This document shows, piece after piece, positions 23,516 to 36,327 of a stretch of 64,000 bases of DNA; the stretch's first letter is position 1, and the number at the start of each line of letters is the position of its first letter. A model generated the notes under the pieces. The model did not search any database. It worked only from the letters and a program-made list of their open reading frames with translations, and was not told the DNA's origin. Both the position numbers and the translations under genes were made by a program. The DNA is from Manihot esculenta (lineage: Eukaryota; Streptophyta; Magnoliopsida; Malpighiales; Euphorbiaceae). The stretch covers positions 6,095,248-6,159,247 of the forward strand of contig NC_035162.2 in NCBI RefSeq assembly GCF_001659605.2, read 5' to 3'.

Positions 23516-24950
23516 AATTTAATATTATTTATTATTTATAAAAATATTGTATATTTTATTCTTTTAAGTAATTAATAAGATATTTAGATTATTGAAAAAA
23601 TTATAGTTAGTATGTAATTAATAATAAAAAATGCATAGTTTTATTTATTTAAAATTATAAAAAGTAATATAAGAAAATGAGAAAAACAATTTATGATTTA
23701 TAATAATGTGATAAATAAAAAAGAAATGTATGAAAAAATAGATGTTTTGTGGGGAAATAAATTTATATTATTCATAATAAATATGTAAATTTAGTTTTTA
23801 AAAATTAATTTAATATACATAGATTATTGTGATCAAAATTGTAGAGATTAAGGTAGTATTAAAGTAGGGAAAAATTTATAAATGTAAATATTGATGTAAA
23901 TTTTTTGTGTAGAAAAAAATATTAGAAAATTAGTAAAAAATTATTTAGTTAGATTTATTTTATTTTAAAAATTAATAAAATAAAAAGTGGTGAAATAAAT
24001 TTATAATACTCATAATTAATCTCAAAATGTAGTTATTTAAGAAATTTAATATATATAGGGTCTTCGATAAAAAAATATAGGGATTAAAGTATTAGAAAAT
24101 TATAAATGTAAATTTTGTTTGTGAATTTGTTGTGTAGAGAAAATATTACAATATGGATAAAAAGATAAAAAAATATTTAGTTAGATATATTTGATTTAAA
24201 ATTTTAAAGAAATATTTTGTGAGGAAATAAATTTATATTATTTACAATAAATATGAAATTTTATTTTTTAAAAAATTAATTTAATATTAATAGGTTGTTG
24301 TGACCAAAATTGAAGGGATTAAGGTAGTATTAAAGTAGGGAAAATTTATAAATGTAAATGTTTTATGTAGGAAAAATATTAGAAAATTATTAAAAATATT
24401 ATTTAGTGAGATATATTTTATTTTAAATTTTAAAATAATGTTTTGTGGAGAAATAAATTTATATTATTCATAATTAATATGTAAATTTAGTTTTTAAAAA
24501 TTAAATTAATATATAGATTGTTGTGACCAAAATTGTAGGGATTAAGATAGTATTAAAGTAGGAAAAAATTTATAAATATAAATATTGATGTAAATTTTTT
24601 GTGTAGAAAAAAATATTAGAAAATTAGTAAAAAATTATTTAGTTAGATTTATTTTACTTTAAAAATTAATAAAATAAAAAGTGGTAAAATAAATTTATAA
24701 TATTCATAATTAATCTCAAAATGTAGTTATTTAAGAAATTTAATATATACAGGGTCTTCGATAAAAAATGTAGGGATTAAAGTATTAAAAAATTATAAAT
24801 GTAAATTTTGGTTGTGAATTTGTTGTGTAGAGAAAATATTACAAAATGGATAAAAGATTATTTAGTTAGATATATTTGATTTAAAATTTTAAAGTAATAT
24901 TTTGTGAGGAAATAAATTTATATTTAACTTCAATTTTTTTTAATTTGTAA
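23516..24950. repeat. AT-rich tandemly repeated stretch, probable intron of the MULE gene
   Basis: Long similar segments recur with a period of about 694 bp: AGATTATTGTGATCAAAATT at 23821 and AGATTGTTGTGACCAAAATT at 24515, each followed by several hundred matching bases. A partial third copy starts near 24293. It ends in a T-rich tract and TTGTCTAG (24966-24973) just before the transposase frame, consistent with an intron acceptor. Confidence 0.6.
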
Positions 24951-24993
24951 TTTATTGTACTATTATTGTCTAGTAGGCGAATTAGGAAGAAAA

Positions 24994-25470
24994 ATGACTA
25001 CTCCGCGTTATGGTACAGTGTACTGGGACGGGCACATAATTAATATTGATATTGGATATGATTATGTTGGTGGACAGTCTAGAATGTTTCGTATCGAAAA
25101 GAAAATGAATTATAAAGAATTAGTGAATAAAATTGTTCGTGCCATTAAATTGTCAACGCATGAAGAAATGATAACAAGGATTATTTTTAGAAAACCGATG
25201 TTGGATAATGATATTATTAAATATGGATTAGCACAACTAAGTGATGACGAAGATGTGGACATGATGTTTGACTACATATCGACAATCAGGCCAGTAGATT
25301 CAATAGTATTATATGTAGATATTTTATCTCGTCATCATAGAACAGAAGATGGAGGTATTGGGACTTCAACTAGTTGTCCAATCGTTATGGAGGGTGAAAG
25401 TGAAGACAATCTCCGGGATGATAATTGTCCGGTTGTGGGGAAACAAACGTGTCATGAATTACAGCACAAT
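24994..25470 (+). pseudogene. MULE (MuDR-type) transposase, N-terminal fragment cut by element B
   Basis: About 159 codons from the ATG at 24994 (MTTPRYGTVYWDGHI) to the insertion point. The open frame extends upstream to 24955, but TTGTCTAG at 24966-24973 looks like an intron acceptor, so the later ATG is preferred. The sequence resembles the N-terminal domain of plant MuDR transposases: a ubiquitin-like/PB1-like segment with MNYKELVNKIVRAI, ITRIIFRKPM and DVDMMFDYIS. It is followed by an acidic linker. The catalytic DDE region and zinc knuckle would lie beyond element B and are outside the window. The frame is open up to the break, so the damage seen here is only the retrotransposon insertion. 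Confidence 0.65.
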
Positions 25471-27806
25471 TGTAACGACCCGAAAATCGGACCGCTACCG
25501 GCGCTAGGATCCGGGTCGACTTAAGGCCGCCGGGACCCGTAGCAAGCCAAACATACATCCTGAACACCTGTTTAATCCCATACATGATAAAGAGAAATAC
25601 ATAAAAATTTTAAAATCTTTCTTTCAAATATCCAACTCAACCTGAACATATACTGTGCATAGTCATAATCATAATCCTGATCCTTCTGTGGGATCTCAAC
25701 AATGCCTCAATGGGCAATACAACATGAGATGAGTTGGCTAACATCTGTATCATCAAATAACTAAGATCATGCATCAACAAGGGATTACAATACTCATAGG
25801 GTCAAGCACATCTATAACCTCAATATACCTCATTACATACATACTGTAATCTCTTACATTACATCATATTACAATTGTCATGTCCACCATCTAACTATTA
25901 CATACACATACTTCAAAACTCTGGCTAACCTCCTGGTCTACCCTGTACCTGCACATCTGGGGTTAGGGGAGAGGGGTGAGCTACAAAGCCCAGTGAGCAG
26001 AATAGTGAAAACATATATTTAAAATCTCATGCCATTATGTAATGCAACACATCACAACAAATCACATCTCGGATGGTATTGTCACCAATAGTCCTCTACA
26101 TAGTCCAACTGTGCCGGAACGTAGAATGGGTACAACCGGTCTTTCCCTTAACATAACATATCATACAGTCCAACTGTGCCAGGGACGTAGAATGGGTACA
26201 ACCTGGACTTCCTCTTACATCGTGCCAGGGACGTAGAATGGGTACAACCTGGACTTCCATACCATATCATGCCATAACATCATCATATCATATGAGGACT
26301 AAAGGATCATCCAATGACCAATCCACATCAACATCATAAATGCAATGCAACATATTCGTGAGTACTAATGCAAACAACCTACTATATCTCATGGCATTCA
26401 TGATGCATGGATCATGCTCAAAATTCATATTTCATTTATTTTAAAACTTAAGATTTATTCCACTCACCTCTGGTTAGCTCTGACAAACTCTGTAGCAGCT
26501 GGCTCACTGCTGGGGTTCTCGGTTCCTCGGGTCCGAACCTACACAGGTGGACTCCAATGAGGGACCAAACATACATAAACATAACTCTAATATACTCCCT
26601 AAAAACCCCCTAAAACATCATGAAATAATCATAGAAATACATGCATGAAATGGCTGGACAGGGCACTTTCGGCGGCACCTTCGGCGGCCGAAAGTCCCTC
26701 CAGAGCCGAAAGTCAGGCAGGTTCGGCGGCACCTTCGGCGGCCGAAACTCCCAGACAGAGGCGAAACTCATGCATGTTCGGCGGCACCTTCGGCGGCCGA
26801 AAGTCCCAGACAGAGACGAAAGTCTCTTTTCGGGGGCAACTTCGGCAGCCGAAAGGCCTGCCTCCCCAGCCATGTTCGGCGGCCGAAAGTGCCTTCGGCT
26901 GCCGAACCTGGTTTCTGCCAAAGGGCAGAAACTTGGCTCCTATATGCACATTTGCCTCCTAACTCTTCCAACATGCATATATCTGTTCTAAAACATGCAT
27001 AAACACCATATATCACACCTAGGGGTCTCAAACTATCAAATACCCCAACTACAACACTTCAAACACACAAAAAAAACAACATACATTGTTCATCAAAACA
27101 TCAAAACCCATAAACTCATCAACAAGCCTAAACATGCATCTCTACCCATAAAACAACTTAATGCTTGTTTAAAACACATAACAAGGGTGGATCCGAGCTT
27201 ACCTCTTGAAGAAACGAGAGGAAAGGCGATCCTAGCTTGGAGATGGAGAGATTGAGCCCTTTGAACCTCCAAGCACCCAAAACTTGCTCTTTACTCACAG
27301 ATCTTCAAAACAGAAGTTAAAACCCGTGAAAACCATGGAAGATCTAAGGAAAACACTCAAGATCGAGGGAGGGGTGGCGGAGACTCACCTTGGCCGACGA
27401 CGGGGGAGAAAAAGCTCGCCCGTGCGGACCTAAGGGACCCTTTTATAGGTGGCTGGCCAGGCCACGTTCGGGGGCCGAATGTGCCTCCGCATGCATGCCA
27501 TGTTCGGCGGCCGAACTTGACTTTCGGCGGCCGAACCTGGACTTCCCTCACTCATGCTTTCGGGGGCCTAACGTGCCTCCAAAACGCATGCATGTTCGGC
27601 GGCCGAACTTAACTTTCGGCGGCCGAACCTGGGTTTTCCTCCAAAGACTTTTCATGTAAAAACTCATTAATTTTTCATACTTAAAACCATGAAATACTTC
27701 AAAACATTTTTTTGAAAACATGTTTCTACCCTACTAGAGACTTCCGACATCCGAGATTCCACCGGAAGGTACGAATTCTGATACCGGAGTCTAGCCGGGT
27801 ATTACA
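25471..27806 (-). repeat. LTR of element B (3' LTR in element orientation)
   Basis: 2,336 bp, starts TGTAACGACC and ends GGTATTACA. Palindrome clusters lie at about 26665-26910 and 27465-27625. The minus-strand TATA box is the complement of TTTTATA near 27440-27446. It shows the leader mini-exon between CTAG and GTAAGC (27231 to 27203, 29 bp). A three-unit minisatellite lies at 26098-26255. Confidence 0.92.
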
Positions 27807-27820
27807 TTCTCCCCCCCTTA
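27807..27820 (-). promoter_or_regulatory. Polypurine tract of element B
   Basis: On the minus strand TAAGGGGGGGAGAA immediately before the LTR. The upstream inverted repeat seen in relatives is present with one mismatched arm end (about 27823-27842). Confidence 0.85.
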
Positions 27821-27916
27821 AGAACATTCGTCTCCGAATGTACCTCAACTAGCACACATAGCATGGCATAAAACATAACATACATACATAGCACATAAAC
27901 ACAAAGAGATCCAACC

Positions 27917-30900
27917 TTAAAAGAGATGAGGGTACTGCTGGAGCATAGACTCCCGTGTCTCCCAGGTGCATTCTTCTATATTGTGGTGGTTCCAAAGGAC
28001 TTTCACCATCGGGATTTCCTTGTTTCTTAGCTTTCTGATCTGGGTGTCTATGATCCGTACTGGCTGCTCAACATAGGTGAGATCCTCTTGGATCTCTACA
28101 TCAGGCTCACTAAGAACCTTGCCCGGATCTGACACAAACTTCCTCAACATGGAAACATGGAAAACCGGATGGATTCTTTCCATTGAAGCAGGTAAATCCA
28201 GCTTGTACGACACATTCCCAATCTTTTGCAAGATTTCAAAGGGTCCGATGTATCGTGGGGCTAGTTTACCTTTCTTCCCGAAGCGAACCACTCCCTTCAT
28301 TGGAGACACCTTGAGCAATACCAGATCCCCCTCCTGAAACTCTAACTGTCTCCTGCGGACGTCTGCATAGCTCTTCTGTCTGCTTGCAGCAGTCTTGATT
28401 CTCTCTCTGATTACGGGTACCACCCTGCTGGTGATCTCTACTAGCTCAGGCCCTGCCAAGGCCTTTTCTCCAACCTCTTCCCAGCAAACAGGTGACCTGC
28501 ACTTCCTCCCATACAAAGCTTCATATGGAGCCATCCCGATGCTAGCATGATGGCTGTTGTTGTAGGCAAACTCCACCAAAGGTAGATGCTGCCTCCAAGA
28601 ACCTCCAAAGTCCAGCACACACATTCTAAGCATATCCTCTATGGTCTGGATGGTCCTTTCGGACTGTCCGTCCGTCTGGGGGTGGAAGGCAGTACTGAAA
28701 TCCAACCTAGTACCCATGGCATTCTGCAGACTTCGCCAAAACCTGGAGGTGAACTGGGGCCCTCTATCTGACACTATCGAAACAGGAACCCCATGCAACC
28801 TGACAATCTCATCCACATACACCTGCGCCAACTTGTCCACAGAATAGCCACTCCTGACAGGAATGAAGTGAGCAGATTTAGTGAGTCTGTCCACAATCAT
28901 CCATATGGAGTCTAATCTGTTGGACGTCGCCGGTAACCCCACTACGAAGTCCATAGCTATATTCTCCCATTTCCACTCTGGAATAGGTAGCGGGTTAAGC
29001 ATTCCAGCCGGCTTCTGATGTTCCAGCTTCACCCTCTGACACACTTCGCAGGCTGACACGAACTGTGCCACTTCTTTCTTCATAGCTGGCCATCAATAAA
29101 CCTTCTTTAGATCTTGATACATCTTGGTGGCTCCGGGGTGAACGCTGTATCTGGCATTATGAGCCTCTCTCATAATGTCTCCTTTTAGCCCTATGTCATC
29201 TGGTACACATAGTCTGCTCCCATAGCGGAGGATCCCCTTGCTGTCGAATCTGAACTCACTATCATTGCCTGACTGAACAGTCCTGGCAATCTTCACTAAC
29301 TCCGGGTCCTCATGCTGTTTCTGAGCCACCTGCTCCAGAAACACGGGTGCCACTCTCATCTGGGCCACCAAGGCACCTGTACCAGACAACTCCATCTGTA
29401 GACCTTCCTCAATAAGCTTGTAAAACTCCTTCACCACTGGCCTCCTTTCTGCCGATATGTGGGATAAACTGCCGAGTGATTTCCAGCTTAAGGCGTCTGC
29501 CACAACGTTCGCCTTACCCGGATGGTACTGAATCTTGCAATCATAGTCACTCAGCAGCTCCACCCATCTCCTCTGTCTCAAGTTCAAATCTCTTTGACTC
29601 AGGATATACTGCAGGCTTTTATGATCTGTAAAGATCTCACATTTTACCCCGTAGAGGTAGTGCCTCCACATCTTGAGTGCAAAGATTACTGCTGCCATCT
29701 CTAGGTCATGTGTGGGGTAATTCAACTCATGCTTCTTCAGCTGCCTCGAAGCATAAGCAATCACCCTCTCATTCTGCATCAGTACACAACCCAGTCCCAC
29801 ACGGGACGCATCACAAAAGACTGTAAAGTCCTCCTCACTAGATGGCAGAGCTAAAACTGGTGCTGAAGTCAACCTCTTCTTAAGCTCTTCAAAACTCTCT
29901 TTGCACTGGTCGGTCCACAGAAACTTCTGATTCTTCCTGGTTAACCTGGTCAGAGGAGCTGCTATCCCTGAGAAGTTCTGAACGAACCTCCTGTAGTAAC
30001 CTGCCAAACCCAAGAAACTTCTAATCTCTGTCACTGAAGTGGGTCTAGGCCAGTTAGCCACAGTTTCTGTCTTCTTGGGGTCCACCTCAATCCCATTCTC
30101 TGACACTACATGCCCCAAGAATGAAATGCTCCTCAGCCAGAATTCACATTTAGAGAACTTGGCATACAAGCCGTGTTCCCTCAAAGTCTGCAAGACCAAC
30201 CGCAGATGATGGGCATGTTCCTCTGCATTCCTGGAGTACACCAAGATATCATCTATGAAGACAATAACGAAGTGATCCAGGTACTGGCTAAATACTCTGT
30301 TCATGAGATCCATGAATGCTGCAGGGGCGTTGGTCAACCCGAACGGCATTACAAGGAACTCAAAATGCCCATATCTGGTCCTGAAAGCTGTCTTTGGCAC
30401 ATCTCCTTCTCTTATCCTTAGCTGATGGTACCCCGATCTCAGATCTATTTTGGAGAAACAACCCGCTCATGCTAGCTGGTCGAATAGATCATCGATCCTT
30501 GGCAAAGGGTACCTATTTTTGGTAGTGACTTTGTTCAACTGCCTGTAGTCGATACAAAGCCTAAGGGATCCATCCTTCTTTCTGACAAACAAGACTGGTG
30601 CACCCCAAGGTGAGGTGCTCGGTCGGATGAAGCCCTTTTCTACCAACTCTTGTAACTGTTCCTTCAACTCCTTTAACTCGGCTGGAGCCATCCTGTAGGG
30701 AGGGATAGAGATCGGTCTAGTTCCAGGCACCAACTCTATCTCGAACTCTATCTCCCTAGCAGGTGGTAAACCTGGAAGCTCATAAGGAAAGACATCCTGA
30801 AACTCTCTGACAACTGGCACCGAGGCCGGCTCCCTGACCTGACTGTCTAGCTCTCTCACATGAGCTAAGTACCCCTGACATCCCTTCCTAAGCAACCTAC

Positions 30901-32896
30901 GAGCCTGAAGAGCTGATATCAGACCTCTAGGTGTGCCCCTCTTGTCTCCTCTAAAGACGACCTCTGACCCGTTCTGATCTCTGAACCTGACTACCTTGTC
31001 CCTGCAGTCCAAGGTAGCACCATGGGTAGATAGCCAATCCATCCCTAGAATGACGTCAAAGTCTATCAAATCTAGAACCACAAGGTCGGCGGAGAGGCAT
31101 CTTCCCTCAACAAAAACTGGACTGTACTGGCAGACTGACACTGCCACTGACGGGTCACACTTGGGTCCACTGACCCATAGGGGACACTCTAACCCAGAGA
31201 CTATCAGACCCAACCTCTCAACGGCTCTCGGAGCAATAAATGAATGAGATGCACCCGGGTCCATTAATGCATACACATCAGAACACCCAATGACGAGATT
31301 ACCTGACATCACGGTGTTGGATGTGTTAGCCTCCTGCTGAGTCATGGTGAAGATCCTGGCTGGAGCTGATGGACCTTCACCTCGGGAACCAGAAGAAGAG
31401 GCTGCCCCTCTCCCTCTACCTCTGCCACTGCCCTGAGCTGTGGCTGGAACTGCTGGCTGTGTCACACTACCAGAAGCTGTCTGCTGGGGCTGGCCCATAA
31501 AAGGCGCTCTAGGACACTCCCGAGCTATGTGTCCCTCCTGTCCACATCTGAAACATGTATTAGTCCCAGCTCGACACACTCCCCTGTGCGGTCTTCCACA
31601 TCTCTGGCATTCTGTACCATCTGAGCCTGAGCTCGAGCCACCGCCAAATCCCAGACCGGATTTCAACTTGTTCCAAAACTTATTCTTCTTCGGCTTCCTG
31701 GTGGTGTTATCCCACCTCTTCTTACCTGAGCTCTGAGAAGAGAAACTTGGTCCTCCTCTGCCTGGGGTCTTAACCCCTGAAGACTGGGTCACTGACTGCT
31801 TCACTGACCCCTCAACTATAGCACTTGCTTCCATTCTTCGAGCCATATCCACCACAGTGTGGAAACTTTCTCTCTCAGCTGACTGAACCAACGAGGAGTA
31901 CCTGGAATGCAGCTTCATAACATATTTTTTGGCTTTCTTTGTATCTGTATCTAGAGCTTGCCCTGAAAAAGGCAATAGCTCCAAGAATTTATCCGTGAAC
32001 TCCTCTACAACCATGTGCTCTGACTGCCTCAGTTGCTCAAACTCAATCATCTTTAGTTCTCTAGAACTGTCTGGAAAAGCCCATCCAGCGAACTCATTCG
32101 CAAATTCTTCCCATGTCATACCGTCTAGTCTCGGGTCCACATAACACTTGAACCATTCCCGGGCCTTCTTGCACTTTAAAGTGAACCCTGCCATCTGAAT
32201 GGCCCTGCTGTCACTTGCCCCTAGCTCATCAGTTATTGTCTTCACTACTCTCAGATACTCAAAAGGGTCATCCCCTGACTTGTATTTGGGAGCATCTAGC
32301 TTGAGGTAATCTGTCATCTTTACCTTGCTCCCATCAGCTGAGCTAGGTCTAGGAGGTTGAGTAACTGGGGCTACTGGTTCTGTAGGTGGTGGAGGTGGAG
32401 GTGCAACATTCCCCGAGGTGGGGTTTGCCGGGTTTGGATAGAAAGGTGAGGGTGGATAAGCTGGGTACTGTGTGTAAGGCGGATAGAAAGGTGGATAGGG
32501 CATGTAGGTAGGATAGGGGTTAAAGCTGGAGTAATCCGATGTACCTCCCATCGGATACCCTGAACCCTGTGGGAAGGGTGGATAATGGGGTGGAAAACCA
32601 TACCCCGAGGCCTGAACGCCTCCCTGAGACTCCCCTGTCCCTTCTTCCTCCATGCTCACATCCAGGTTCCCATCCCTCCTCTGATCCTCTTCCATAACCT
32701 CCCTCACATCTGAAGAACTTCCTCCTCTATCAGTCCCCCTTCTGCTAGCATCAAAAGACCTTCTAGGGTCCCTTGACACTCTTTCTCTGTTGGCTCTACA
32801 AGACATTGCCCTAGGCAATGTGGGAGGACGGGCGCTCGTGCCCTCATCCTCAGGTGGCACTCCAGTCAATCGTGCAGATCGACGAGTTTCTCTCAT
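27917..32896 (-). pseudogene. Gag-Pol of element B, interrupted by two TGA codons
   Basis: The frame from the ATG at 32896 ([10 protein letters not shown]) runs to the natural stop at 27917, 1,659 codons, without frameshift. It is broken by TGA at 30467-30469, where relatives have GGA just before the RT motif region, and by TGA at 29093-29095, where relatives have TGG in the integrase zinc-finger region (VYWWP). All domains are otherwise recognisable: CCHC knuckle, DPGAS protease, RT with FIDDILVYS, RNase H, integrase with SDRG and GQSERT, and a complete chromodomain ending QQYPHLF. No functional Pol is expected. An intact Gag could still be made from the part upstream of the first stop. Confidence 0.92.
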
Positions 32897-33152
32897 CCTA
32901 TTCTCTGAAAGACAGTACACATCATACAAGCATTAGCATCATATGGTTCATGTGGGCACACATGAACCCTCATCACATACATCACATAGCATAGCATATC
33001 ATTAATGCACATGCACAAAGTCATGGCAATTCACATCATCATACAAGACAGGACTCCACATCCTATCCTAGTGGACATGATCTTCCTATTGTGCTTGACC
33101 TTCTAGAACATCTATGAGCCCGACACTCTAGGTCCGATCCTATGAACCTAGG

Positions 33153-33164
33153 GCTCTGATACCA
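33153..33164 (-). promoter_or_regulatory. Primer binding site of element B, duplicated copy
   Basis: TGGTATCAGAGC on the minus strand, next to the 46-bp LTR stub created by the duplication. The copy beside the full LTR is at 34664-34675. Confidence 0.88.
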
Positions 33165-33210
33165 TTCTGTAACGACCCGAAAATCGGACCGCTACCGGCG
33201 CTAGGATCCG

Positions 33211-34407
33211 GGTGGTGTTATCCCACCTCTTCTTACCTGAGCTCTGAGAAGAGAAACTTGGTCCTCCTCTGCCTGGGGTCTTAACCCCTGAAGACTGGGT
33301 CACTGACTGCTTCACTGACCCCTCAACTATAGCACTTGCTTCCATTCTTCGAGCCATATCCACCACAGTGTGGAAACTTTCTCTCTCAGCTGACTGAACC
33401 AACGAGGAGTACCTGGAATGCAGCTTCATAACATATTTCTTGGCTTTCTTCGTATCTGTATCTAGAGCTTGCCCTGAAAAAGGCAATAGCTCCAAGAATT
33501 TATCCGTGAACTCCTCTACAACCATGTGCTCTGACTGCCTCAGTTGCTCAAACTCAATCATCTTTAGTTCTCTAGAACTGTCTGGAAAAGCCCATCCAGC
33601 GAACTCATTCGCAAATTCTTCCCATGTCATACCGTCTAGTCTCGGGTCCACATAACACTTGAACCATTCCCGGGCCTTCTTGCACTTTAAAGTGAACCCT
33701 GCCATCTGAATGGCCCTGCTGTCACTTGCCCCTAGCTCATCAGTTATTGTCTTCACTACTCTCAGATACTCAAAAGGGTCATCCCCTGACTTGTATTTGG
33801 GAGCATCTAGCTTGAGGTAATCTGTCATCTTTACCTTGCTCCCATCAGCTGAGCTAGGTCTAGGAGGTTGAGTAACTGGGGCTACTGGTTCTGTAGGTGG
33901 TGGAGGTGGAGGTGGAACATTCCCCGAGGTGGGGTTTGCCGGGTTTGGATAGAAAGGTGAGGGTGGATAAGCTGGGTACTGTGTGTAAGGCGGATAGAAA
34001 GGTGGATAGGGCATGTAGGTAGGATAGGGGTTAAAGCTGGAGTAATCCGATGTACCTCCCATCGGATACCCTGAACCCTGTGGGAAGGGTGGATAATGGG
34101 GTGGAAAACCATACCCCGAGGCCTGAACGCCTCCCTGAGACTCCCCTGTCCCTTCTTCCTCCATGCTCACATCCAGGTTCCCATCCCTCCTCTGATCCTC
34201 TTCCATAACCTCCCTCACATCTGAAGAACTTCCTCCTCTATCAGTCCCCCTTCTGCTAGCATCAAAAGACCTTCTAGGGTCCCTTGACACTCTTTCTCTG
34301 TTGGCTCTACAAGACATTGCCCTAGGCAATGTGGGAGGACGGGCGCTCGTGCCCTCATCCTCAGGTGGCACTCCAGTCAATCGTGCAGATCGACGAGTTT
34401 CTCTCAT
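33211..34407 (-). pseudogene. Duplicated N-terminal gag of element B, fused to LTR sequence
   Basis: Frame from the ATG at about 34407 ([10 protein letters not shown]). It matches the first part of the B Gag up to KKRWDNTTR, then runs through the LTR stub. It carries the proline-rich N-terminus and capsid-like part, but no zinc knuckle. Because this copy lies directly after the intact primer site, it is the one that would be translated from the 5' LTR. Confidence 0.8.
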
Positions 34408-34663
34408 CCTATTCTCTGAAAGACAGTACACATCATACAAGCATTAGCATCATATGGTTCATGTGGGCACACATGAACCCTCATCACATACATCACATAG
34501 CATAGCATATCATTAATGCACATGCACAAAGTCATGGCAATTCACATCATCATACAAGACAAGACTCCACATCCTATCCTAGTGGACATGATCTTCCTAT
34601 TGTGCTTGACCTTCTAGAACATCTATGAGCCCGACACTCTAGGTCCGATCCTATGAACCTAGG

Positions 34664-34675
34664 GCTCTGATACCA
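34664..34675 (-). promoter_or_regulatory. Primer binding site of element B, adjoining the 5' LTR
   Basis: TGGTATCAGAGC on the minus strand, three bases from the LTR that starts at 34679. Confidence 0.9.
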
Positions 34676-34678
34676 TTC

Positions 34679-36117
34679 TGTAACGACCCGAAAATCGGAC
34701 CGCTACCGGCGCTAGGATCCGGGTCGACTTAAGGCCGCCGGGACCCGTAGCAAGCCAAACATACATCCTGAACACCTGTTTAATCCCATACATGATCAAG
34801 AGAAATACATAAAAATTTTAAAACCTTTCTTTCAAATATCCAACTCAACCTGAACATATACTGTGCATAGTCATAATCATAATCCTGATCCCTCTGTGGG
34901 ATCTCAACAATGCCTCAATGGGCAATACAACATGAGATGAGTTGGCTAACATCTGTATCATCAAATAACTAAGATCATGCATCAACAAGGGATTACAATA
35001 CTTATAGGGTCAAGCACATCTATAACCTCAATATACCTCATTACATACATACTGTAATCTCTTACATTACATCATATTACAATTGTCATGTCCACCATCT
35101 AACTATTACATACACATACTTCAAAACTCTGGCTAACCTCCTGGTCTACCCTGTACCTGCACATCTGGGGTTAGGGGAGAGGGGTGAGCTACAAAGCCCA
35201 GTGAGCAGAATAGTAAAAACATATATTTAAAATCTCATGCCATTATGTAATGCAACACATCACAACAAATCACATCTCGGATGGTATTGTCACCAATAGT
35301 CCTCTACATAGTCCAACTGTGCCGGGACGTAGAATGGGTACAACCGGTCTTTCCCTTAACATAACATATCATACAGTCCAACTGTGCCAGGGACGTAGAA
35401 TGGGTACAACCTGGACTTCCTCTTACATCGTGCCAGGGACGTAGAATGGGTACAACCTGGACTTCCATACCATATCATGCCATAACATCATCATATCATA
35501 TGAGGACTAAAGGATCATCCAATGACCAATCCACATCAACATCATAAATGCAATGCAACATATTCGTGAGTACTAATGCAAACAACCTACTATATCTCAT
35601 GGAATTCATGATGCATGGATCATGCTCAAAATTCATATTTCATTTATTTTAAAACTTAAGGTTTATTCCACTCACCTCTGGTTAGCTCTGACAAACTCTG
35701 TAGCAGCTGGCTCACTGCTGGGGTCCTCGGTTCCTCGGGTCCGAACCTACACAGGTGGACTCCAATGAGGGACCAAACATACATAAACATAACTCTAATA
35801 TACTCCCCAAAAACCCCCTAAAACATCATGAAATAATCATAGAAATACATGTATGAAATGGCTGGACAGGGCACTTTCGGCGGCACCTTCGGCGGCCGAA
35901 AGTCCCTCCAGAGCCGAAAGTCAGGCAGGTTCGGCGGCACCTTCGGCGGCCGAAACTCCCAGACAGAGGCGAAACTCATGCATGTTCGGCGGCACCTTCG
36001 GTGGTCGAAAGTCCCAGACAGAGACGAAAGTCTCTTTTCGGGGGCAACTTCGGCAGCCGAAAGGCCTGCCTCCCCAGCCATGTTCGGCGGCCGAAAGTGC
36101 CTTCGGCTGCCGAACCT
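34679..36117 (-). repeat. Partial 5' LTR of element B, cut by element C
   Basis: Matches 25471-26910 with about a dozen differences, then stops at CGAACCT (36117) where the C terminus TGTAACGACC begins. The rest, including the promoter, should lie beyond 64000. Confidence 0.9.
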
Positions 36118-36327
36118 TGTAACGACCCGAAAATCGGACCGCTACCGGCGCTAGGATCCGGGTTGACTTAAGGCCGCCGGGACCCGTAGCAAGCCTGACA
36201 TGCATCCTGAAAACCTGCTTAATCCCATACATGATCAACAACATACATAAAAATTAAAACTTTTCTTTACATGAACATCAACCAAACTCAACCTGTGCAT
36301 AAACATTAACATAACATTGATCCCTCT
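36118..36327 (-). mobile_element. Element C LTR, fragment 1
   Basis: A further family member starts with TGTAACGACC at 36118 inside the B LTR and runs 210 bp to the insertion point of D. Whether C is a complete element or a solo LTR cannot be decided, since its other end is outside the window. Its target duplication candidate is AACCT (36113-36117). Confidence 0.88.

Larger units (their letters stand above)
22680..25470 (+). mobile_element. Left part of a Mutator-like (MULE) DNA transposon, cut by element B
   Basis: A coherent block: palindrome-rich left end (22711-23103), a CT-rich minisatellite containing TATA boxes (about 23155-23500), a long AT-rich stretch with a 694-bp repeat period, then the N-terminus of a MuDR-type transposase (24994-25470). 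The reading frame ends abruptly at 25470, where element B starts. The left boundary near 22680 is an estimate. The terminal inverted repeat and 9-bp target duplication could not be checked because the right end lies outside the window. Confidence 0.6.
31700..34721. repeat. 1,511-bp direct tandem duplication inside element B
   Basis: 31700-33210 is repeated as 33211-34721. The unit covers part of gag, the gag leader, the primer site and the first bases of the LTR. The second copy therefore gives an extra LTR stub (33168-33213) fused to gag sequence. The junction shares GGT between LTR (GGATCCGGGT) and gag (CTGGTGGTG). I saw only about four differences between the copies, fewer than between the LTRs. 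Confidence 0.92.
25471..36117 (-). mobile_element. Element B: older Tekay-like element, damaged, cut by element C
   Basis: Minus-strand relative of A inserted into the MULE transposase gene. It has a complete downstream LTR (25471-27806), polypurine tract, gag-pol frame with two nonsense codons, a 1,511-bp internal tandem duplication, a primer site and the first 1,439 bp of the other LTR, which is broken at 36117 by element C. I count about a dozen differences between the two LTRs over roughly 1,440 bp, close to 0.9%, so B is clearly older than A, D and E. The left target-site candidate is ACAAT (25466-25470); its partner lies outside the window. Confidence 0.92.
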
